NCBI GenBank assembly: GCA_013396655.1
Contig: WBMV01005093.1
Coordinates: 434,001 to 498,000 of the forward strand
Length of the DNA stretch: 64,000 nt
DNA from: Campylorhamphus procurvoides
Lineage: Eukaryota > Chordata > Aves > Passeriformes > Dendrocolaptidae
Direction of reading: 5' to 3'
Shown here: piece by piece, positions 36,280-47,075 of the stretch
How positions within the stretch are numbered: the first letter of the stretch is position 1
Layout of the letters: every line of letters starts with the position of its first letter
Position numbers and translations under genes: made by a program
Notes under the pieces: model-generated
Databases searched by the model: none
What the model was told of the DNA's origin: nothing
What the model saw: the letters and a program-made list of their open reading frames with translations, nothing else

Positions 36280-36370
36280 TCTTTTCATTAAAATGACCGA
36301 GAGGCTGTCAATGACCACAGGCCACGGCTAATTAAGGGACGACCCAACGCCCCCATAGGAGTCGGTAATC
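36280..36370. promoter_or_regulatory. Candidate regulatory block with RUNX and homeodomain words
   Basis: ACCACA (36314-36319) and CTAATTAAG (36328-36336) lie 8 bases apart in a block with four CpGs. This is unlike the surrounding repeat-poor DNA. Enhancer identity is inferred from motif content only. Confidence 0.2.
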
Positions 36371-37045
36371 AGGGCTGATGCCGTGCCACCCACCTCAAGG
36401 GGAGCCAGTGGAACCATCCTGCCCCCAGCACCCTTGCATGCAGAGACGACATACCCACTCCCAGCATGCCAGGCCACCCACCATCCTCACTGCTGTCACT
36501 CCACAGCAATAGCATTACCTCCTTTCACACAGCTCACGAGAGGCTCAATAGCATCCTGGGCACCTGGGAACAGCCCTTGTATCTGGCTAGGTCATGGATC
36601 CTCAGAAGGGGAAGGATGGATGACAACAGGCTCCTTACAGTGCAATCAGGTGCACATTTGAGGGACAAAGGCCCGTAAGAAAACTTTTTATTTGAAGAAA
36701 ATCCTTTTACAAAAATGTCTAAATATGACCACAGTGTTACAATAACTAATTTCTTGGACAGCATGAAATTGATTCTGTGCAGGAGTTAGGAAACATGACA
36801 AGGTCTTTTTAGGAAAGGACACTATGGGAATAGGTCCATGCTACTTCTATAAATTATCAGCTCAAACCCCAACACAGGTGGGATGCAATACACTGACTGA
36901 AGAATTTTTGGTGTCAAATGCTAAGGTGAAGCCATACTCTGCCTGAGATTCTACACATATTTTGGATAGTACCTCCCCATGGTCTCAGTTTGGCTAAACA
37001 GTATAGCAATAAAAGTGAGTTTCATCTTTGATTTAAAAAAAAAAA
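36371..37045. other. Noncoding stretch
   Basis: No gene or repeat family is recognised. An A-run (37034-37046) closes the stretch. Confidence 0.45.
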
Positions 37046-37048
37046 AGT

Positions 37049-37102
37049 CTTTCCTGAAAATCAAGGAAAGCAGTTTTATTCCAAAGCCTACTTTGGAATA
37101 AA
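37049..37102. repeat. Two consecutive hairpins, one with perfect 12-bp arms
   Basis: CTTTCCT (37049-37055) pairs with AGGAAAG (37064-37070). Immediately afterwards TTTATTCCAAAG (37075-37086) pairs perfectly with CTTTGGAATAAA (37091-37102) across a 4-base CCTA loop. An A-run precedes the pair. The arms are too short for a microRNA precursor. A small nonautonomous element or chance are the alternatives. Confidence 0.7.
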
Positions 37103-37585
37103 GTGTTGTGTTACAGCACTTCTGTCCAGATCCTTTCCTAGGGCTCTCTTACTTATTTTCCCACCACTGAGTGATAGAGCAAGAGTTCCTCATCATGTAA
37201 AAATGAGGCTCTGGGCTGCCTCCAAACTGCCACAAATGTCATCCATTTACTTTTGTCATCAAGCTAGTTTCTCCAAGCCACACTGTCCAGTGTTCTTATG
37301 CAGCCAGACTCTTCCCAGTTCATCACCATTTGCACCTCTGCGGAAGGGTTGAGCTAATCTCAAGAGAGCTATATAAGCCTCCTGCAATGCAGTTCCATGC
37401 AAGTTTTCTTACTGATGTGCTTTCCTCTGTTTTGGCAAAATGTTTCCACTTTCTGTCCACCTCAGAATGAAGAGACATCTTGGAATTATAGTAGTGTCTA
37501 GGTGCCCCTCCCTTGTTTTGTGTCTGCATAGGCCCTGCCAACCTTCCTAGACATAAAAGAGAACCAGTATTGGAGTTTAGCAACA
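37103..37585. other. Noncoding stretch
   Basis: No gene is recognised. A minus-strand 120-codon frame (37323-37685) runs into the CR1 copy and is not credible as a gene. Confidence 0.45.
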
Positions 37586-37589
37586 CAAA

Positions 37590-37873
37590 TGATGGCATAT
37601 AGGATAGGAAAAGGGGCAATGGCTTTAAACTGAAAGAGGGCAAGTTTAGATTAGCTATTAGGAAAAAATTCTCTACTGTGAGCATGATGAGACACTGGAA
37701 CAGTTGCCCAGAGAAATTGTGGATGTCCCATCCCTGGAAGTGTTCAAGGCCAGGTTGGATGTGACTTTGAGCAACCTGGCCTAGTGGAAGGTTCCCCAGT
37801 CCGTGGCAGGGAGGTTGAAACTAGATGATCTTTAAGGTCCTTTCCAACACAAACCATTCTATGGTAATATGAC
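37590..37873 (+). mobile_element. CR1 LINE 3' end, 5'-truncated
   Basis: This is the best-preserved mobile element in the window. In order it shows 'ggataggaaaaggggcaatg', 'ttaaactgaaagagggcaag', 'ttagattagctattagg', 'gacactggaacagttgccca', 'ccatccctggaagtgttcaa', 'ggccaggttggatg', a variant of 'ctagatgatctttaaggtcc' and the terminal 'ttccaacacaaaccattcta'. These are the standard 3' words of avian CR1 elements. Only about 280 bases survive, ending at the usual 'attctatg' tail. There is no coding capacity. Better preservation than the other copies suggests a younger insertion. Confidence 0.95.
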
Positions 37874-37879
37874 ATCACA

Positions 37880-40800
37880 TGTTTTTGTCCCAGTGAGTGC
37901 AGGAAAGTAGTTTGATTCCCTAAACATCTTCTGCTATAACAGACACCTTCAATGGCTTCCTGGCAGAGGAGGAGAGGAAAGCTCAATCCCCTCACCCCTC
38001 CAATTTGTTCTCAGGCTAAATAAATGCTTTTCAGCCTTTCCAACAGTTTCTGCCAGGTACTGTGGTTTACAACTTACATGTTAGGCCCTATACCTGAAAA
38101 CAATTTTGTGAAATATCCAGGCCAGCTGGAGCCTGGCCTTAGCAAACATTGCTTGGCCCAAGATAATAATGACAATAGCTATGTTTAATTTTGATTGTGA
38201 TTGTGGGAGAAGGCCAAAAGACACAGCAGGGACTTACAGCCTTGCACATAAAATGTGGGTTTTAATGCAAGTTTTTAAAAGTGGGTTTTAAAGATTTTTT
38301 TCTTAATTGCTGTGTAAAAAGGTAAACCATGTGTAATTTAGTTGGCATTTCACTCTGATCTGTAACTGCCTAATCCAGGCCAGGACTTCAAGAAACCCAT
38401 TACAGTGACACCAGGCACCCACTGTGAGAGTCAGTCTGGGAGCTAGACAGCTAGGAAAAACCACAGCTTTGGTCTGTGTCCAGCAGCCTAAATAAAAAGT
38501 TTCCTTTCCATGCTTTGCATTCATCACAAAAGAGCACTAGCTATCTCTTTTATACAGCAAATATGCACCACCACAGAAACATATCACATTAAAGTCACAC
38601 TGGTAGAAGGTTGAGCACAGGATGTTAAAAATGAAGTATTGTAATTATGTTATCTCAGATGATTTTCTCCTATTTAGTGACTCACAGTGTTCACACAGAA
38701 ATGTCAATCCCAAGCATACAAAGAGCATGTGTTGCTTTCTCCCCACCCCAGTAAAGCATCAGACATCTGACTTTAGGGTAAATTATTTAGGTATAAATAT
38801 ATATGTTTATGTCTATAAGTGTGTGAATGTAATTGTGATTGTTTATTTAGTTTGCGTTGTCTGTTTGCACTTTGATGATGCCCAATAGTCTTTTCACAAA
38901 GGTGCAAGTGCTAAAACTGAGATTTTGCTGTTATTCATGAGACTCACTGGGGCTTAAGTAAAGTATCAAATGTTACGAGTTCATGATGAGGTGCCAGAAC
39001 TGCCAACACTACTAACTTCTTACAAGATAAATGGTATATACTAAGCCAGCAAAAAAATATACCTTGAAAACCCAACTCACCTGAAATACTTCTGTGTTAA
39101 TATTGTGAGGAACTGAACAGCTGCATCTCTTGACCTCAGTATTAACAGTGCTTTTCTAATAGTTTCCTATGCATCCAATCTTTGTGATGCTGTTGAAAAA
39201 AAGAGAGAAGGAGACAAAATCGGGCACTGAAGTGCAGCACTCTCAGAGGGGAATACTGTGGGGAGTAGTGAATTTTGAGCAGTGCTAATTCCCATGCTGC
39301 TAATTGGACAGAGGCCATTTCCTGCAAGCTAAAGTCAAACAGGACAGGAGCATATGGGCTTTCAGAGAGTGGAGTCTTTGCAATAGAAAAAAAACACTAA
39401 AAAAAAAGCACCCTAGAAGCTCCATGGAATATTGGTTATTGCAGATAAATTACAGACAAATTACAAATTTTAAAGCTATATGCACAGATGCTGCTCCTAT
39501 TGCTTCTGGAAGAACTGCACCTTTGAAAAGATGGTGCTTGCTCCCTGAGGATATGCCATTTTCAGTTCCAAATATTCTCCCTTGGTCCTACTGTTAAAGG
39601 GGATAGGGTTTGATTTGTTTTCTCTATTAATTTTTAATTATTTTTCACTTTATCTGCATTTCTTACAGGTTTCAATGGCAGGATGAAATCCTCATTGGAA
39701 AGGTATTCTGAGAGCTGATGTAGCTCTCACAGTCCTGAAGGAGGATTGCAAGCCCTGTATTGTCACAGAAGGCACAGACCTGCCCTACAAAACAGAAAGT
39801 CCTAGCAGTCCACATCAGTCAGCACAGTCTTTTATTCAGCTGCATCACACTAAACCAAGCAAAACATTTATCATGAGTGGAAACCATATGAGGACAAGTA
39901 TCAAATATTACTAGCTTTTCTTTAAACGTGCTAAATCCAAGCACAGAAGCCTTGCAAAATGGCTTCTGGGACACGTATAGAAAGGTCATGCTTCAGGGAT
40001 GTGACAGAGCTAGAATCCTAGGGGTGCTTGGAGGAGATGCTGATTAGCTCACTTCCCTGTATCTTCCTGCAAAGAAATTGGCGTAGGACAGGGTCAAAAA
40101 CAGGGCACTAACAGAGTATCATTCTGATCCATCGTGGCAAGGATGGTGATGGTCCAAAAGAGTTGATTTTCTTCTATTAGCTCCTAATCAGAAATGCCTC
40201 TTTTAATCTGTTTGACAGTTTATTCTCCCTACAGCAATCTCTCCTACCCAACACCCTGCCAAAAACAGATGCACAGAAGGTGCTGCACTGGGACCAAACA
40301 TGGAAAATTTCAGCTGCCAGAGCGGGTGGTTTATAAAGTAAACAGCCACGGAAAGCCACAGGGACACAATGGCTCTCGTGACAGAGTCGGTCACAACGGG
40401 CAGCACAAGCAGCATCCCCATTAGAAGAACAAACCTGCTGCATCTACACGCAGCTTCTGCCTGCAGCCGCAGCTGCCGGCTGACCGCCTGGTTTAGCTGC
40501 TGCTGGGGCTCCCTCAGTGGCTGTCACACCTGCTCTGCCCTCCCTCGGAAAGCTGCCAGAGGACAGAGGAGACAAAGGACGATCCGCACAGCTGGAGCTG
40601 CTGGACGCTGCACGCTACTCGGGTTGGTGTAGCGCTCGCCCAACACCCCTCTTCCGAAGGAAGCCTCTTTCCTGCCACCCTCTGAGTTCGGCTCTTCAAG
40701 CTCCCTCGTTCTTATCCCTCGCCATCGTTTTTAAGGCGTTACTGCAGAATTCCTTTGTGTTTTTCAGTATTATTATTGCTGTTTCTCACTGATTTAGCCA

Positions 40801-41250
40801 CCGCAGACGATATGTCTTCATTGCTGGCTGTGCCCACGGACCCCACTTGGGTGACCTGCCTTGGTGCCCGCACTTGTTTGAATGGTCCAGGTCAGGAGGG
40901 CCCTGCTGGAGCGCACGGGCACCAGAGCAGCACAGAAGGGGTTAATAAAGGGTTTAATACCAAGAGGCCACACAGCAAAGCCCAAGTTAGGGCCAGCTGC
41001 ACCCCTCCCCCCGGCCTCCATCCTGCTGCAGAAGCCCTGGCAGGGATGCAGCACTCAAGTGCTTCTTTCCCCACTTCCCTCCTGCCCCACTTGTGTGATG
41101 TAAAGCAATGCTTTTGTTTCCTCTTTAAGACATTAGCCTCAGGGGCCATTACAGGGAAAAAAGGTAGCTGGGGCTCTTTTATCTGAAGGAATCCATTAGG
41201 GGGGGTGGTGTCTTTTTCTTCCTTCTTGCCCAGGGAGCAGCTCCTGCTTT
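37880..41250. other. Noncoding stretch with a weak CpG cluster
   Basis: No gene is recognised. About 40447-40750 holds roughly 18 CpGs by eye, above the local background, and might be a weak CpG island or an eroded exon or promoter. Frames of 72-91 codons overlap there on both strands without any recognisable domain. Confidence 0.4.
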
Positions 41251-41252
41251 TG

Positions 41253-41336
41253 CACTGCTCCAGGGACATCTCACTGCTCCAGGGCCACCTCCTCCCTGCT
41301 CCATTGCTATCTCTCCTCCCTGTTCCGGGGACATCA
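41253..41336. repeat. Degenerate minisatellite-like tandem repeat
   Basis: Two 19-base units, 'cactgctccagggacatct' and 'cactgctccagggccacct', are followed by looser units containing 'ctgctccattgc' and 'ctgttccggggacatc'. This is a short imperfect array of about four units. Confidence 0.6.
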
Positions 41337-41339
41337 CCT

Positions 41340-44300
41340 CGATGCTCACTGCACCATGGCCACTTCCTTGCAGCTCATGGCCAGCTTCTCAATCCACTCT
41401 AAAAATGGGTCAAACGCGGTGTCATCATGCAGAAAGCATGAGTCTGCTGTTCAGATCCCCCACCCCCACAAGTGAAATTAAAAGGAGGACATGTGTTTAA
41501 ATACACCCCAGTGTAACAGATCGGCTTTCTCTTTGCTGACATTTTGGGTGACTGAGGGGTGTTTAGTATTCTGGCATGTCTTTGTGGCTATAGAAAGCAG
41601 AAACTCATTCTTGCTCTGTTTATCCTTGCACTGAAAGCAGCAGTCCCTGTGCATTTGCAAGACTTCAGGACCTGAGATTTTAAATAAACCCCCAGATATT
41701 ATAATACTCTTAATAAACTTGAAACCACTGAAATAATAATAAATAACATAGAAATGAAAAAAAATTATGACAGGGAAACTAATTGGGTAGTGGTGGGGAG
41801 GGGCTCTTTTTGAGCATACCTTTTGTGCTTCCCCAAATCATGAATCACAGAACAAATATTTGCTCTGTACAGTGCATGCCACCGAGACCCACGAGGACCT
41901 ATCTTAGGCTAATATAAATTGCCTGAGTTCCAGTAAGACATTAACAGCCTGCCCTGCTTATGTTCCAACCTCACCGGAGACCAAGCAGCCGTGGTCAGTC
42001 CACAGCCAAACCAAGCATGCCAGCACAACTGGGTGTATTTACGCAGGCTTGGTGTTAACTGCTAACACCATTATGTGGCTTCACCGCAGATAGGAGCTGG
42101 CTTGCACATCAGTGATTCAGAAGACAAGCAGGGTGAGGACACCAGAATAATCCTAGCTAAATACAGTGTTCAGCACAAAAGATGCAGATTAGGGTAGAAA
42201 AGGTGCCAGCATGCTTCACTCCTGTTTTAAGTCGTGAGACACAGGATGTCTTTGAAAGCCCTTACTCAGCACCTGCCGGCATCTGTGCACGGGGAAGCAC
42301 CTCTGGAACCCTCCCCCACAGGCAGAGCCGTGATGGGCACCATCGAGTAGTCAAAAATAGAGGCAATAAATGAGAACAGCTGCTGGGGACATGGTGGGAA
42401 CATGTGTGTGAGCAGAAATATGTGTGAGACCACAGCCGGAGCTGGTGTGAGCAGGAGCATTACCATGTCTCCCTGTCAATATCATCAGGGAGAGAAATGT
42501 CAGTGGGCTAAGAGCAGGGATTGCTCCCTGAGCCCTGCCCTGTGCTGCCCTGCAATTCCCTGCCTTGCATGGTGGCTCCAGGAGGGAGGTGGAGAGTGAG
42601 TGAAGAAAGGAAGGAAGTACAGGCTTCCCTATCCATTGTGGTTGCTTTATGAAATGTGGGGTCTCTGGGAAAGCCACAGGGGGGATCCACACTCTGCTCT
42701 TCAAAGATCAGTGGTTCTGTATGCCTTGAATTCCAAAATATTTCAAGTTCACCCAGTACCAAGAGAATAAAAAATAAATGTAGGGAGACTCCTGCCAGGG
42801 AGTGCACATGGGAAGGCCAGTGTCTCTGCTGCTGCCCATTCTGACAGGTTTTCCTCTGCTCTCTCATAAACATCCTCCCCACATGCCATATGTCACACAT
42901 ACCCTCCCTGGACCTGCCAACACAATTATGCTGGGTCTCGGCATGGCCAGGGGACAACATCACTTTCCCGTCAGTTCTGTGCTGTTGTCGGTGGCTGGGG
43001 AGATAACCGACCCCCAGCTACTTCTGTCACAGCCAGCGGAGAATGGGAACAGGGTTGAGTCCGGTTGCTCGAGGCAAGACAAGCGGAAACACAAAGGTAG
43101 CAGGAACAGCACTGGTGTGAAAAATATTTAAACATATATGATGCTGCAGAAGGGACCTCCTTGGCTGTGGCGATCCTACTTCAGCACAGGCTACTGCCAC
43201 AAAAATGATTGAAGATGTGTGGTGCTGCTGGTAGGGTACCACATGAGCACTGACCTAAGCAGCCCCTCAGGTAGGGCTCAGGCACCAGAATCCACAGCTG
43301 GTGTCCCACTGTTTTGCATCGGCAAAGTGTCTACACCTAAGTGAATTTACACTGGGAGAGGATCCTACAGTGTGTGTGCACTTTGTATTGGGGTTGTGTG
43401 TTGAGGAAGAAGATGCAAGAAGGGGAAACTGGGTGGCTCACACACATCCTACTTGCAGCAGTGGCCTGGTGGGAAGTAGGGGCTGGGGATCATGCAAGCC
43501 ACAGGGCAGACCCCAAGTGTGTCTGGAGATGCCTGAAATGACGTGTTAAAAGCAGCCTGTTTTCCAAGTCTGGGTATACACCCCTGCAGATTTCCTGCAA
43601 GGCAGAAAAGTGACTAGCAAGCCCATAGCTGCCCATTAATCAAACACCCAGGCTACACGCTTCTCAGAGCTGTGCTACCTGCCCCTCAGCTCTTCAGAGT
43701 GCCACAGCTGAGCCTGACACCACCACTGCCATTAAGTGGGTGTCTGCTGGCATAGCAGAAATGCACTGATGGGCTCTCAGGGAGACAGATTTGGTGCTGG
43801 AGGTAGTGTAGGTGTCTTGCTTATCCTAGGCTGATGTTCCCACCATGACTGGTGAGCAAGCTGAGGTTTATAGCCTCCAGTCAGGGCTGCCCAGGGTACC
43901 TCTGCACAGCATCGTGCTCAGCCTTGTAGGTATGTGCTCCTTGATCCATGCAAGCCAGCCCTATAAGAGCTAGGGAGAATTGCAAGCGGTTACATTTTGA
44001 AGACAGTTAATGCAAATAAAACAGGACATCTTTAGAAGAATTGCAAACAAAGCTTGTCTTTCTCTACCTGGAGAGTTACTGCCGAAACTGAGAAACTGTC
44101 CTAACAAAGAGCTCCCAAGAAACAGTAGAGGGATGTGATGGAAACCCCACCATTTGAGATGTGATTGACTGGACAAAACATTGAAAATATGATGGCTCCA
44201 AAGCTGCCAGAAAAATACATCAGAGCCGATCTCATCTATGACAAGTGTATTATGTACTTATGGATGGATCTATACAAACCCTCCAATCTGACCCTGGATC

Positions 44301-47010
44301 ACAGGCATAAAACAGTGGGAGTCACTATAAACACACTTATAATTATTTAGGAATTTCTTCTCTTCTTTCCATTCATTAAAGAAAATTATTTTTTTCTCTT
44401 TCTACTTCTTTACTGAGGAAGAACTTGAACCTCAGATGATTAAAGTTTGCAGAACTTTGTGGAGTTTGGATCAGACTTTCAAATTCGAACCAGTTACTGG
44501 CAGGAATCTGCTCTGCCAAGATGTGTAGAAAATGTAATCCTTATCCTTGGGAATTGCTTCTATAATTCATTGGTGTGCAAACAATAAACAACATTAAAGG
44601 TGATGTTTCTGGCAGTCCTTGTAGCCTCACAAGCAGGATTTGTGCCAGGTGGCTGTTATGCATTGCTGTCACAGTCCTGTTGCTTCATGTGCAATTATAC
44701 TAGATCTAGGGAAGGTGCACCTGGCATTTTCACCGAGCACTGCTCTGTGCAGAGACCATACAACTTGGAGATGATGCTGTGTGAAGAGACAGATGAGTTT
44801 TTTCATCTGCTCCCTGCCCCAGTTAGAAGCTTTTCCTGGGGCAGAGGCCAGACAGGCCAGGAAAAAATACTCAGGCAGCTCACTTAGCCTTGCTACTTGG
44901 TGGACTGGCACATCTAGGCAAATAGAAAATAACAAATAATCCAGAATTTGTTTAACCCAGTGTGTCTTAACCTGTTTGGGTGTCAGCTCTAGAGTAAGGC
45001 CAAGGATGCTCTCAACCCTCATGAGAACATCACGGTCCTTCCGGTGCGATGCCCTCGGGTATAAGTGCCCCAGACTGAGGTGACCTGCAAGAGGCAGGTG
45101 GGCTTTCCCCAGCCCTCCCTTGGCCCCTTCACCTTTGTGCTCACTGAGGCAGGAACGTTGCTGCCAACCCAATCTCCAGGCACTGCAGCAGCTGGGGCTG
45201 AACTGCCTTGACCTAGACTTCATGTCATTCATTTCTCCTCCACTGGGAAATGGCTCTCTGAGGCCTCGGACATCTGCTGCTGCTTACCCAGGTTGCAGTG
45301 CTGATTATCGAAGCTGGCACCAGTTCAAGAACGGACTATAATGTTTTATTGTGCCAGTGCTGTTTTTCTGAAACATGCCCCAGAGACCAGGAGGATGGGT
45401 GGATAGGGAAGAGGTAGGTGCACCTGGCCCTCCACATCTCTGTGGTCTAGGGGGGCTTCCCATCCCAGAGGGTGTTGCCAAAGCATCAGTGTCCAATGAG
45501 AAAGGCATTTTGCTTGCACTTGGCAAGTGGCTGTGTGAGGGGAACACATCACTATGGAATGGGGAGATGGTGTTTTCCTCAGGTTGGCTACAGAGGGCTA
45601 CAGGTAAGAGTGGAAAGAAACACAGGAAAGTAGTCAGAGAAGGGACTAGACAAGAAAAGCAGGAAAGTTCAAGCAGGAAGGCAACATCAGCAGGCAAGCA
45701 GCAAAATGGAGGGCAGCTGTCGGTAAAGCTCCAAGAAAGTTCCCAGTTATTCAGGGAGTCAGGAATGTGTTGAGTCAAGGTGTATTAGGAAATAAATCTG
45801 GTGGGCAAAGTGGGAGGTACCTGCATCTACCTTGCCCTCTGAAATACTCTGGATACTGTCTCACAGCTATTGCCCTGAAAGGCCAAGAAACTCATTTCAA
45901 ATTGCTGTATGATCCCCAGGACAGCCGAGCACTCAGCCAGGAGTGATTTGTCAGCAGGCAGACAGGGAAAGACAGTAACAGAAGCAATGGACTCCTCCCT
46001 AATTAAAGAGGGGAAATTTTTCCCAGCAGGGTCTTGACAGGCCCTCCAAACAACTGAGCAGCACACCACTGAGGCTGGGTCAGTCCACAGCCTCCCGTGC
46101 CTCATTCACACACCTTTGAGACACATCCCTCAGCTTTTGTGCATGTTGCTTCAGCACTGACTAGGTAAAACCAGAGGGGCACATAAGATGGAGCTGTGAA
46201 ACCCATTGCTGGGAGCAAAGCTGCTGCAGCCATGAGATGCTGGGCTACAGCAGCTCACACCATGAACACCACTGCAAACACCACACCAGAGGATCAAGGT
46301 CTCCATTAGATGGTTTCCCAAGGATTTACAGCTCAGTTATAAAACTGCACTGGGACAAAAAGTTGGCAGCATGAGAACAAAGTTGTTGCATCATTTTTCC
46401 TCAGCAGATTTGCCCCAGCTGTTTCTCAGCCCTCACCCAGCTCAAGAAGAGTCAATGTGCTCTCAGCTGGAGGGGTTACATTTGAGCACTGCACAGCCAA
46501 AAAACCTGCATGTGCAAGGAGAGGTGGAGAACAATTCAGTACAGGATTGGCATTGCTGAGCTGATAGGTGCCCCTGGGATTGCTCCGCACTGCAAGAAGA
46601 CAATAAATAACAGTGACTGATGGTGGTAGCAGCATGTCCGGTACAGAGGGCTCTGTGGATGATGTCACTGGGATCCACAGGGCATAGGCTTCTGCAGGCA
46701 GGATGGTGTTTTGGGGTGCCCAAGTGGTGCCCAGCTCTATGCTCTAGGGGCAGGCACTACCTCCTCCCATGGAAGCAAATTAATGTCTCCCCTCCCTTCC
46801 TCCCCCCCTACTTCCCACCCGCTCCCCGCACCACCTCGGTGGCCACCAGGAAGGGAGCCTGGGGGGAGCCCAGTGGTGCAGGGACACAGGTGCCTGTCAC
46901 CTGCTCCCAGCTCCAGCTGAAATAGAGGAGGATAGGGGCGAGCAGCCTGGCCTGCCTCATTCCCTTCCAAACCACAGCCATTTGCAAGGCAGATCAGGTG
47001 CAGTCCTTGA
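41340..47010. other. GC-moderate noncoding stretch
   Basis: No gene, LINE or array is recognised. Long frames such as 187 codons at 44669-45232 (minus), 157 codons at 45305-45778 (minus) and 151 codons at 42508-42963 (minus) have no family I can identify. At the last two, other long frames overlap. Confidence 0.4.
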
Positions 47011-47015
47011 AATCC

Positions 47016-47075
47016 TTTTTTTTGTTTTTTTGTTTTTTTGTTTTTTTTTTTTAAAAAAAAGAAGAAGAAGAAAAG
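47016..47075. repeat. T-tract/A-tract simple repeat
   Basis: Blocks of 7-12 T separated by single G residues pass directly into A8 and then GAA repeats. The T and A blocks are complementary and could fold back. Poly-Phe/Lys translations across it are artefacts. Confidence 0.9.
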
